Below, piece by piece: positions 1 to 5,413 of a stretch of 9,197 nucleotides of DNA (positions within the stretch are counted from its first letter, which is position 1; the number at the start of each line of letters is the position of its first letter). Below the pieces are notes generated by a model. It was given only the letters and a program-made list of their open reading frames with translations. It did not search any database and was not told the origin of the DNA. The position numbers and the translations under genes are program-made. The DNA lies in the NCBI GenBank assembly GCA_023413185.1, contig JAEZQD010000078.1, positions 1-9,197 of the forward strand, given 5' to 3'. The stretch comes from Bacillota bacterium. Lineage in GTDB: Bacteria; Bacillota; Clostridia; Oscillospirales; Ruminococcaceae.

Positions 1-1
1 G

Positions 2-139
2 CCGCAGACGGGCTCCCGCATTGAGGATGCCGTGATAGCCGCGAAGATGAACCGTATGCTTGAGCTGATGAACGACAACGACGACGTGCAAAACGTCTGG
101 CACAACTGGGAGAACGAGGACGATTTCACGGAGGACTAG
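2..139 (+). CDS. yebC: YebC/PmpR-family regulator, C-terminal end (5' partial)
   Basis: Only the last 45 codons are in the window; the reading frame is open from base 2 to the TAG at 137-139. The visible end reads SRIEDAVIAAKMNRMLELMN, then a run of Asp/Asn and DVQNVWHNWE, then an acidic tail. This matches the end of the YebC/PmpR/TACO1 family, where an 'LEDxDDVQNVxxN' segment closes the last domain. Members are cytoplasmic proteins of about 240 residues, described as DNA-binding regulators in some bacteria and more recently linked to translation of difficult peptide stretches. Which role applies here cannot be told. It is the only gene of its transcription unit in view, and a strong terminator follows 134 nt after the stop. 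The family call rests on a short segment but the motif is distinctive. Confidence 0.82.
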   Translation, partial: PQTGSRIEDAVIAAKMNRMLELMNDNDDVQNVWHNWENEDDFTED

Positions 140-272
140 TGATACCAACGGTTTTGCATATATAATACCAAACCAGTATGTTTTCCGAACAGTGTTATAT
201 GTCCCACTATTGAAGCCATATGTTCTAACAGTATTCTTTTAGCGATTAACAAACCTTTTGTATGGCACTATT

Positions 273-316
273 GCCCTTTCAGTATGACTTATTATCATAC
301 TGGGAGGGCTTTTATT
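273..316 (+). terminator. Rho-independent terminator of the yebC transcript
   Basis: A 15-bp stem (273-287 with 295-309) contains only Watson-Crick and two G-U pairs and closes a 7-nt loop (288-294). It is followed by TTTTATT at 310-316. The T tract lies only on the + strand side, so the hairpin serves yebC rather than the small gene on the other strand. The 134 nt between the yebC stop and the hairpin show no convincing gene. Confidence 0.85.
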
Positions 317-334
317 GTGTACTGATCGTAAGGA

Positions 335-490
335 CTACAGCGCTAAAAAAATCATTAGAAGCACTACCACAACACAAGCACCAATTCCTATCTTAACTCT
401 TGCAGCCTGACCACCTGTCCTCCAAGCCCAATCAACCCTGTCCCATATGTACAATATCAGAAAACAACCGATTGCAATAAACAGTGCCAT
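335..490 (-). CDS. Small two-helix membrane peptide, 51 aa, unknown function
   Basis: The ATG at 490-488 is preceded by AGGAG (complement of 499-503) at 8-nt spacing, close to ideal. The frame runs 51 codons to TAG at 335-337. Residues 2-16 (ALFIAIGCFLILYIW) and about 33-51 (a run of Ile, Val, Leu and Ala ending MIFLAL) are strongly hydrophobic. The loop between them carries DRVDWAWRTGG and several basic residues. The product is therefore predicted to be a hairpin-like integral membrane peptide with no signal peptidase site seen. I do not recognise a family. It is convergent with yebC, and the nearest + strand gene is at 815. No clear promoter was seen, although TACAAT on the - strand at 586-581 could be a -10 box. 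The evidence for reality is the ribosome site plus the amphipathic layout; size alone would not support it. Confidence 0.55.
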   Translation of the reverse strand: MALFIAIGCFLILYIWDRVDWAWRTGGQAARVKIGIGACVVVVLLMIFLAL

Positions 491-617
491 AACAAACTCT
501 CCTCTCGTTTCGGGGGTGATTTCTTTTGTTTCTTCAAAAATCCTGATTTCTCTTTGTCATTTAAGGAAGTTTCTATTGCTATTGTAACTCTTGTGGTGTC
601 CGATAAAACGTACACAT

Positions 618-658
618 CAAAGCGCTTGCCTTGGCACCGAGCCAGAACAAGCGCTTTG
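618..658. repeat. Palindromic hairpin repeat, copy 1
   Basis: An 11-bp perfect inverted repeat (618-628 with 648-658, CAAAGCGCTTG) encloses a second short stem, TGGC 632-635 with GCCA 641-644, around loop ACCGA. From 619 to 656 it matches bases 1235-1272 with three differences in 38 bp. Neither side has a good T tract, so termination here would be weak. It sits in the 324-bp gap 491-814, which otherwise holds only the upstream region of the small peptide gene and a possible promoter for the gene at 815. Confidence 0.85.
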
Positions 659-723
659 GAACTGGTTTATTTTAAGAGTAAATATGCTCAATTCTCGTAA
701 GTGAATCGATAAAACAGTATTGA

Positions 724-751
724 TTTACTGCTATTTGTAATTTAATATAAA
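724..751 (+). promoter_or_regulatory. Possible promoter for the 120-aa membrane protein gene
   Basis: TTTACT at 724-729 (four of six to TTGACA) is followed after 16 nt by TATAAA at 746-751, in a very AT-rich stretch 64 bp before the ATG. In DNA this AT-rich such matches are common, so this is only a candidate. Confidence 0.3.
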
Positions 752-814
752 TAATGTCATATATGTCACGTGTTGTTTAGCAATAGTAATGTCTTAATGT
801 AAAGGGTAGATTGT

Positions 815-1177
815 ATGAATAGAGATGAGATCTTTGCTCTGATTACTACTTTGCTGGTTTTTATCTCGGCAGCTTTGGCGTTTAAATTTGTACCAAACGA
901 CTTTGTTGATTTTCATAAAAAGAATCCGCTCCAGAGCTATCACGGTTTTAATATTGCGTTTATTGAGTTCACAAAGGAAAGTTTTATCTATATGAAACGA
1001 CTCGGCTTTCAAGTTTTCTTGATTGCAGGCTTAATGCATATTGTGCTTTGCGTTAGTTGCTTTTGTGTTTTCCCCGAGTGGAGTAAAAGTCTGATTGCCG
1101 GCAGCAGCGTTACTGTTCTTGGGCTGTCTTCCTTGTTCTACGTTATATCTAAGGCGGATAATTTTAAGGATTCGTAA
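815..1177 (+). CDS. Hypothetical membrane protein, 120 aa
   Basis: The ATG at 815 follows AAAGGG (801-806) at 8-nt spacing, and the frame ends with TAA at 1175-1177. The protein shows three likely membrane segments: about residues 6-25 (IFALITTLLVFISAALAFKF), 65-86 (rich in Ile, Leu, Val, Cys and Phe) and 92-112. A longer polar, aromatic stretch (residues 26-63) lies between helices 1 and 2, with a charged tail KADNFKDS at the end. No enzyme motif is visible and I do not recognise a family. Its base composition is clearly more AT-rich than the phosphorylase next door, and it is bracketed by the two copies of the palindromic repeat, so it may have arrived separately. It converges on the cellobiose phosphorylase gene, and the shared hairpin at 1236-1272 could stop both transcripts. 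Confidence 0.62.
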   Translation: MNRDEIFALITTLLVFISAALAFKFVPNDFVDFHKKNPLQSYHGFNIAFIEFTKESFIYMKRLGFQVFLIAGLMHIVLCVSCFCVFPEWSKSLIAGSSVTVLGLSSLFYVISKADNFKDS

Positions 1178-1232
1178 TATTCGGTTGAATAAACATGATG
1201 CAAATCCGTATAGTTCTTGTATTGAAACTACT

Positions 1233-1272
1233 AAAAAGCGCTTGCCTTGGCAATGAGCCAGAGCAAGCGCTT
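1233..1272 (-). terminator. Terminator of the phosphorylase gene; palindromic repeat copy 2
   Basis: A 10-bp stem (1236-1245 with 1263-1272) is extended after one mismatch and a G-T pair by TGGC/GCCA (1248-1251 with 1257-1260) around loop AATGA. Read on the - strand it is followed by TTTTT (1237-1233), the usual Rho-independent layout, 26 nt past the phosphorylase stop. On the + strand CTTCTTTG follows, so it may also stop the transcript of the 815-1177 gene. This is the second copy of the hairpin found at 618-658; the change A to G at 1263 adds a C-G pair that copy 1 lacks. Confidence 0.85.
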
Positions 1273-1297
1273 CTTTGTTGTGTATAATTTGTGATTG

Positions 1298-3733
1298 TTA
1301 TCCCATCACCACGGTGACCTTGTGGGCAGCGCCGTCGCCGAAGGCGGGTAGGATGCAGCCGTCTATGGGCTTGCCGTCTACCCCAACGGACGCAATGCCC
1401 TTGCTGACGTGGTTCGGGTTTTTGACCTCGATGTCGTACTCCGCGCCGCGGAAGCTGCGGGTAATCTTAAAGCCGTCCCACGCCTTGGGGATGCTCGGGT
1501 CGATCTTTAGTCCGTCATAATCGGGGGTAACGCCGAGGATAAACTGGCTTACCGCTACAAAGTTCCATGCAGCGGTGCCTGTGAGCCACGAGTTTTTCGC
1601 CTCACCGTGGCGTTTTGCGTCCTTGCCCGCTATCATCTGCGCGTACACATACGGCTCGGTGCGGTGAATTTCGCTGTACTCCTCGGTGTAGGCGGGTGCG
1701 ATTTTGGAGTAGTACTCAAACGCTAGGTCGCCGCGCCCGAGCACCGCCTCGGCACAGATAATCCACGCGTTGTTGTGGCAGAAGATGCCCGCGTTCTCCT
1801 TGTAGCCCGCAGGGTAGGTGGATATCTCGCCGTACTCGATGTAGTAACGGGTAAATGCGGGGTTGTTGAGCACCAGTCCGTACTTGGTGTCGAGGTACTT
1901 CTTTACCGAATCGAGCGTTGTAACCGCCTTGCCGTCCTCGGCGCCCAGCCCTGCCATGACGGCAATGCCCTGCGGCTCGATGAATATCTTGCCTTCCTCG
2001 TTTTCCTTGCTGCCCAGCTTGTGACCGAAATCGTCGTATGCACGCAAAAACCACTCGCCGTCAAAGCCGTGCTCCATAATGATGCGCTTCATGTCCTCGA
2101 TGTGTCCGCGCGCTTTGTTCGCTTCGCCCTGCTTGCCCATCAACTCGCACATCCTTGCGTATTCGGGACCGATGTAGCAGAACATCGCGGCAATCATCAC
2201 CGATTCCGCCACCTTGCCGTCCTTGCTGGTGGAGGTCTGGAACGATTCACCCGGCGTATTCGAGAAGCAGTTGAGGTTTAGGCAGTCGTTCCAGTCGGCG
2301 CGGCCAATCAGCGGCAGACCGTGGGGTCCGCAGCGGTCTACCACATGGTAGAACGCGCGCTTGATGTGGTCGAGCATCGGCTGCGCCTTGGTTTCGTCGT
2401 TTTCATACGGCACCATGACGTTGAGCACGTCGAGGTCGCCCGTTTCTTTAATATAAGCCGCGCAGGCGAGGATAAGCCACAGCGGGTCGTCGTTGAAGTT
2501 GCCGCCCACCGCGTCGTTGCCCTTTTTGGTCAGGGGCTGGTACTGATGATATGCGCCGCCGTTTTCCAGCTGTGTGGCGGCAAGGTCAAGCAGGCGCTCC
2601 TTTGCGCGGGCGGGAATCTGGTGCACAAAGCCGAGCAGATCCTGGTTGGAATCGCGGAAGCCCATGCCGCGCCCGATGCCGGACTCAAAGTACGACGCAC
2701 TGCGCGACAGGTTAAAGGTGACCATGCACTGGTACTGGTTCCAGATGTTCACCATGCGGTCCAGCTTCTCATCCGGCGATGAAACGCTGTACTGGGAAAG
2801 CAGCCCGTCCCAATGCGCGGCAAGCTCTCTTAACGCCTCGTCCGCCTTTGCGGCGGTGTCAAAGCGCGCCATCATCTCATATGCCTTTTTCTTGTTAATA
2901 ACGCCCTTCGCCTGCCATTTATCGTCCTGCGCGTTCTCGACATAGCCCAGTACAAAAACAAGCTCGCGGCTCTCGCCCGGTGCAAGCTCTATTTCGATGC
3001 AGTGGGACGCAATGGGCGACCAGCCGTCCGCCACCGAGTTGTTGGGCGTGCCTGCCGCTACCGTCTGGGGCGCGTCAAAGCCGTTGTACAGCCCGAGGAA
3101 GCTTTCTCTGTCGCTGTCAAACCCTGCGATGGGTGTGTTCACCGTGTAAAACGCGTAGTGGTCGCGGCGCTCCTTATACTCGGTTTTGTGGTAGATTGCA
3201 GAACCCTCTATCTCCACCTCTCCGGTGTTAAAGTTGCGCTGGAAGTTGGTCATATCGTCGTTTGCTTCCCACAGGCACCACTCGGCAAACGAAAACAGCT
3301 TGAGCTTTTTGGGTGATCCTGACTCGTTTCTCATCACGAGCTTTTGCACCTCGCCCGCAAAGCCCAGCGGTACGAAAAAGGTGGTGCAAACCGACACGCC
3401 GCCGCGTTTACCGGTAATAACCGTGTAGCCAAGACCGTGGCGACACTCGTAGTGCTCCAGCTCCTTTTTAACGGGCGACCAGCCGGGCGACCAGTAATCG
3501 CCGTTATCATATACATAGAAGTAGCGTCCGCCCATGTCTACCGGCACATTGTTATAGCGGTAGCGTGTGATGCGGCGTAAACGCGCGTCCATATAAAAGC
3601 TGTATCCGCCTGCGGTGTTGGAAATAAGCGAAAAAAAGTTCTCGCTGCCAAGATAGTTGATCCACGGATAGGGTGTTTGGGGAGAGCTGATTACATACTC
3701 CCTAGCCGCGTCATCAAAGTGACCGAATTTCAA
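1298..3733 (-). CDS. cbp: Cellobiose phosphorylase (glycoside hydrolase family 94)
   Basis: Cytoplasmic enzyme that splits cellobiose with phosphate into alpha-glucose 1-phosphate and glucose, saving ATP. The 811 residues match, as I recall it, the length and much of the sequence of the Clostridium thermocellum enzyme: a beta-sandwich N-terminal part opening FGHFDDAAREYVI and PYPWINYLG (21-29), then the (alpha/alpha)6 barrel with GRGMGFRDSNQD (354-365), GRADWNDCLNL (477-487), CHNNAW (652-657) and NSWLTGTAAWN (714-724), and a C-terminal beta domain. Asp483 in WND fits the catalytic acid of the family. Arg360, His653 and the Thr-Gly-Thr at 718-720 fit the phosphate site by analogy. There is no signal peptide. 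The start is TTG (3733-3731): the family N-terminus MKFG fits it, and TAGGGGGT (3748-3741) lies at 8-nt spacing. A LacI-type gene lies 104 nt upstream and a terminator directly downstream. Cellodextrin phosphorylase is less likely, since those proteins are longer. Confidence 0.96.
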   Translation of the reverse strand: MKFGHFDDAAREYVISSPQTPYPWINYLGSENFFSLISNTAGGYSFYMDARLRRITRYRYNNVPVDMGGRYFYVYDNGDYWSPGWSPVKKELEHYECRHGLGYTVITGKRGGVSVCTTFFVPLGFAGEVQKLVMRNESGSPKKLKLFSFAEWCLWEANDDMTNFQRNFNTGEVEIEGSAIYHKTEYKERRDHYAFYTVNTPIAGFDSDRESFLGLYNGFDAPQTVAAGTPNNSVADGWSPIASHCIEIELAPGESRELVFVLGYVENAQDDKWQAKGVINKKKAYEMMARFDTAAKADEALRELAAHWDGLLSQYSVSSPDEKLDRMVNIWNQYQCMVTFNLSRSASYFESGIGRGMGFRDSNQDLLGFVHQIPARAKERLLDLAATQLENGGAYHQYQPLTKKGNDAVGGNFNDDPLWLILACAAYIKETGDLDVLNVMVPYENDETKAQPMLDHIKRAFYHVVDRCGPHGLPLIGRADWNDCLNLNCFSNTPGESFQTSTSKDGKVAESVMIAAMFCYIGPEYARMCELMGKQGEANKARGHIEDMKRIIMEHGFDGEWFLRAYDDFGHKLGSKENEEGKIFIEPQGIAVMAGLGAEDGKAVTTLDSVKKYLDTKYGLVLNNPAFTRYYIEYGEISTYPAGYKENAGIFCHNNAWIICAEAVLGRGDLAFEYYSKIAPAYTEEYSEIHRTEPYVYAQMIAGKDAKRHGEAKNSWLTGTAAWNFVAVSQFILGVTPDYDGLKIDPSIPKAWDGFKITRSFRGAEYDIEVKNPNHVSKGIASVGVDGKPIDGCILPAFGDGAAHKVTVVMG

Positions 3734-3741
3734 TTACATTA

Positions 3742-3748
3742 CCCCCTA
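3742..3748 (-). promoter_or_regulatory. Strong ribosome site that fixes a TTG start, with ATG-TAA in between
   Basis: On the - strand the order is TAGGGGG, TA, ATG, TAA, TTG. The ATG at 3739-3737 is only 2 nt from the G run and is followed at once by a stop, while the TTG at 3733-3731 is 8 nt from it and begins the conserved protein. TTG is therefore the real start. Confidence 0.75.
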
Positions 3749-3764
3749 AAATTGTTTGCTTTGG

Positions 3765-3830
3765 ATACGGTACATACGGGTTACATTGTTCGTGCATCGA
3801 GGCACTGTATCTACAACGCACCATACGGGT
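3765..3830. promoter_or_regulatory. Possible operator region between lacI and the phosphorylase gene
   Basis: The 104-bp gap holds a 14-bp imperfect palindrome GTGCATCGAGGCAC (3792-3805; 12 of 14 positions symmetric, with a central CG as LacI-family operators often have). It also holds three copies of ATACGG (3765-3770, 3774-3779, 3823-3828), two of them inside a 9-bp direct repeat CATACGGGT (3773-3781 and 3822-3830). No good -35/-10 pair and no terminator was seen, so the phosphorylase gene may be read from the lacI promoter, with this region adding control. Confidence 0.35.
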
Positions 3831-3837
3831 AAGCGCG

Positions 3838-4899
3838 TTATATCCTGTTGTTTATGTCCTTGGTGTGCGGGGTGCAGCTGTATCGTTTGATAAAGCGCAG
3901 AGGCACGGTCTCGTGTTCAATACCGCTTGACCGCCCTTCGATATGCGCGATTACCTTGCCGGTGACACTGGTAACCATATCGTACAACGGCACACGGTAG
4001 GTAGAAAGGGCGGGCTTAACCAGCCCAGCCGTCGGGCTGTCGTCAAAGCTTATAACAGAGATGTCGTCGGGCACAGAGATATTGTGCTCGCGCAATACCT
4101 CCAGTACGGCGATTGCCATGTCGTCGTTGCCCGAGACGATAGCGTCCGGCAGTCTGCCCGAGGACAGCATTCGGACGGTTTGCTCCCGTGCGGTTGCGTG
4201 AAGAAAATCTCCGTGCAGTACAAACGCGTCGTCAACGGGCAGATTGAGCTCACGCATTGCGTCCAGGTAGCCCTGATAGCGCTGTCTGCCCGAATAGGTT
4301 AAAACGTTGCCGACCATGACGCCAATCTTACTGCGCCCCAGCGCAACCAGACGGTGCACCGCGTCACGCGCCGCGTTATAGTCATCCGAATTGATGATCA
4401 CAATATTCTCGTTACCTTGGCGCTTTCCCTCTAGCTCCGCAACGTCGTAATCGACTATGCCGATGGGTACGCCGGTATGCATGAGCTTTTTAATCTGTGC
4501 GGTGTCCTTCTCGTTGCCAACAAGGATGCCGCCGCTGATGCGTTTTTGCAAAAACGTCTGGGAAATGCGGTAATAATCCTGCGCGGAGTATACCGTGTGT
4601 ATTAATACATAGTAGCCGTTGCTGTTGGAGGCGTCCACCGCCGCGTTGATAATGGATGAATAATAGCTGCTTTGGTAGATGTTGTCGCGGTTGTAGATGC
4701 TTACAACAAACAGTCCGATGGTGTTGTTTGCCTTGCCCGCTAATATTTGCGCAGAGGTGTTGGGCTCGTAGCCCATTTCCTCAATTACGCGCGTGACCTT
4801 TTGCCGTGTTGCATCGGGTACATTGGGGTAATTGTTGATGACCCTTGAGACCGTGCTGCGGGAAACCCCCGCAAGCTTCGCGATATCCTCGCTCTTCAT
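3838..4899 (-). CDS. LacI/GalR-family transcriptional regulator
   Basis: Sugar-responsive repressor, probably of the cellobiose phosphorylase gene directly downstream. At 353 residues it has normal family length. Residues 4-23 (EDIAKLAGVSRSTVSRVINN) are the helix-turn-helix, and 42-56 (MGYEPNTSAQILAGK) the hinge helix, where the usual 'PNxxA' pattern is kept. From about 60 on it is a periplasmic-binding-protein-like core with NTIGLFV at the domain start, SGRQRYQGYLDAM in the middle and SGNDDMAIAVLEVL and ISVISFDDSP near the effector cleft. The ATG at 4899-4897 has a GGGGGAG run (4910-4904) upstream. The promoter is clear (4954-4982), and a CGCG palindrome just downstream suggests self-repression. 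The gene order lacI then cbp on the same strand supports local control. The effector sugar cannot be read from sequence; cellobiose or a glucose phosphate is a guess from context. Confidence 0.93.
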   Translation of the reverse strand: MKSEDIAKLAGVSRSTVSRVINNYPNVPDATRQKVTRVIEEMGYEPNTSAQILAGKANNTIGLFVVSIYNRDNIYQSSYYSSIINAAVDASNSNGYYVLIHTVYSAQDYYRISQTFLQKRISGGILVGNEKDTAQIKKLMHTGVPIGIVDYDVAELEGKRQGNENIVIINSDDYNAARDAVHRLVALGRSKIGVMVGNVLTYSGRQRYQGYLDAMRELNLPVDDAFVLHGDFLHATAREQTVRMLSSGRLPDAIVSGNDDMAIAVLEVLREHNISVPDDISVISFDDSPTAGLVKPALSTYRVPLYDMVTSVTGKVIAHIEGRSSGIEHETVPLRFIKRYSCTPHTKDINNRI

Positions 4900-4932
4900 C
4901 CTGCTCCCCCATCCGCTGCGAAACTATTTGTG

Positions 4933-4942
4933 AACGCGCGTT
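4933..4942. promoter_or_regulatory. Candidate LacI-type operator, 10-bp perfect palindrome
   Basis: AACGCGCGTT lies 11 bp downstream of the -10 box, so it would cover the start of transcription. The central CG symmetry is usual for LacI-family sites. A closely similar AAGCGCGTT occurs at 3831-3839, over the lacI stop codon and just ahead of the phosphorylase gene. It could also be read as a poor CcpA cre site, but the match to the cre consensus is weak. Confidence 0.45.
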
Positions 4943-4953
4943 TATTCTCTTTC

Positions 4954-4982
4954 ATTATATCCCATTGTTTCGTGCGGCGCAA
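4954..4982 (-). promoter_or_regulatory. Sigma-A promoter of lacI (and probably the phosphorylase gene)
   Basis: On the - strand TTGCGC (4982-4977) is followed after 17 nt by a perfect TATAAT (4959-4954). The -10 box lies 54 bp before the lacI ATG. The spacing is ideal and the orientation fits the gene. Confidence 0.75.
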
Positions 4983-5047
4983 ATAAAACTTTGCTTTTGC
5001 CCGCCAATTTTATCTGCCTCGTTTTGTCCATTTCGCCACAATTATGC

Positions 5048-5076
5048 AAAAACGCCCTGCCATGCAGGACGTTTTT
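5048..5076. terminator. Two-way Rho-independent terminator hairpin
   Basis: AAAAACG (5048-5054) pairs with CGTTTTT (5070-5076); after one C/A mismatch CCTGC (5056-5060) pairs with GCAGG (5064-5068) around loop CAT. T runs follow on both strands, and on the + strand another T run lies at 5083-5088. No + strand gene lies upstream, so the likely user is the - strand transcript of the 5414-6151 gene, which would then run through the small gene at 5177-5392 as antisense RNA. Confidence 0.7.
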
Positions 5077-5106
5077 GATTCGTTTTTTCGTTTTTTGCAT
5101 CTGCCG

Positions 5107-5136
5107 CTGTCAAGTCAAAACGGTAGGGCATACAAT
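5107..5136 (+). promoter_or_regulatory. Possible promoter of the 71-aa gene
   Basis: TACAAT at 5131-5136 is a good -10 box. CTGTCA at 5107-5112 (four of six) lies 18 nt before it. It sits 40 bp ahead of the TTG start at 5177 and after the terminator hairpin, the right place for a promoter of this gene. Confidence 0.4.
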
Positions 5137-5176
5137 ACTCTGTGGGACTGTATTTTGCGGCGGGAGGTGGTCAGGT

Positions 5177-5392
5177 TTGTCTGGAGACAAAAGCAAGAAC
5201 AGGCGCTGCTGCCTGCCACCCGAACAGTTTGTGACGCTAACCACTACCCTTGCCATCGCGCTTTCGCAAGGACTGACCACCGCGGAGATAGACAGCCTCT
5301 CAAACTTCTTTGAAACGCTCAGTATACAGCTTGCCGCCATCTCGGCGCAAAAGAGTTTTTGCCAAGGAGACGAACCAACATTGCTTGCTTAA
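5177..5392 (+). CDS. Small conserved-looking protein, 71 aa, TTG start
   Basis: GGAGG at 5163-5167 lies 9 nt before TTG at 5177, and the frame ends with TAA at 5390-5392. The frame stays open further upstream, but across the terminator hairpin and its T runs, and without a ribosome site, so the short form is preferred. The protein begins MSGDKSKNRRCCLPPEQFV and continues as two likely helices: residues 17-33 (FVTLTTTLAIALSQGLT) and 35-58 (TAEIDSLSNFFETLSIQLAAISAQ). It has a Cys pair at 11-12 and another Cys at 62. The layout 'P-E-FV-LATxxAIxIxQxLTxxExxxLxNFFxxLxxxLxxIAAQ' resembles small proteins of unknown function that I recall from clostridial genomes; this is memory, not a search. It is probably cytoplasmic. 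It is divergent from lacI and convergent with the 5414-6151 gene, with 21 bp between the stops. Confidence 0.68.
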   Translation: MSGDKSKNRRCCLPPEQFVTLTTTLAIALSQGLTTAEIDSLSNFFETLSIQLAAISAQKSFCQGDEPTLLA

Positions 5393-5413
5393 TAATCAGT
5401 TCTCACTAGTCAA

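Noticed and set aside
173..303. Miniature transposable element with CCAGTATG/CATACTGG ends
   Set aside because: The inverted ends are only 8 bp, one is part of the terminator stem, and no target-site duplication flanks them.
1775..2281. 168-residue + strand frame inside the phosphorylase gene
   Set aside because: It lies wholly opposite a strongly conserved enzyme, has no ribosome site and its sequence is the usual antisense shadow of GC-rich coding DNA. The same holds for the frames at 2321-2782, 2574-2945 and 3002-3316.
3734..3739. ATG at 3739-3737 as start of the phosphorylase gene
   Set aside because: It is followed directly by TAA and is too close to the G run; the conserved N-terminus starts at the TTG.
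4928..4943. CcpA cre site over the lacI promoter
   Set aside because: Several positions of the cre consensus fail; the perfect CGCG palindrome is better explained as a LacI-type operator.
4991..5176. Upstream extension of the 71-residue gene to TTG 4991
   Set aside because: The added part crosses a terminator hairpin, T runs and a likely promoter and reads as Cys/Phe-rich noise; the GGAGG site supports the start at 5177.
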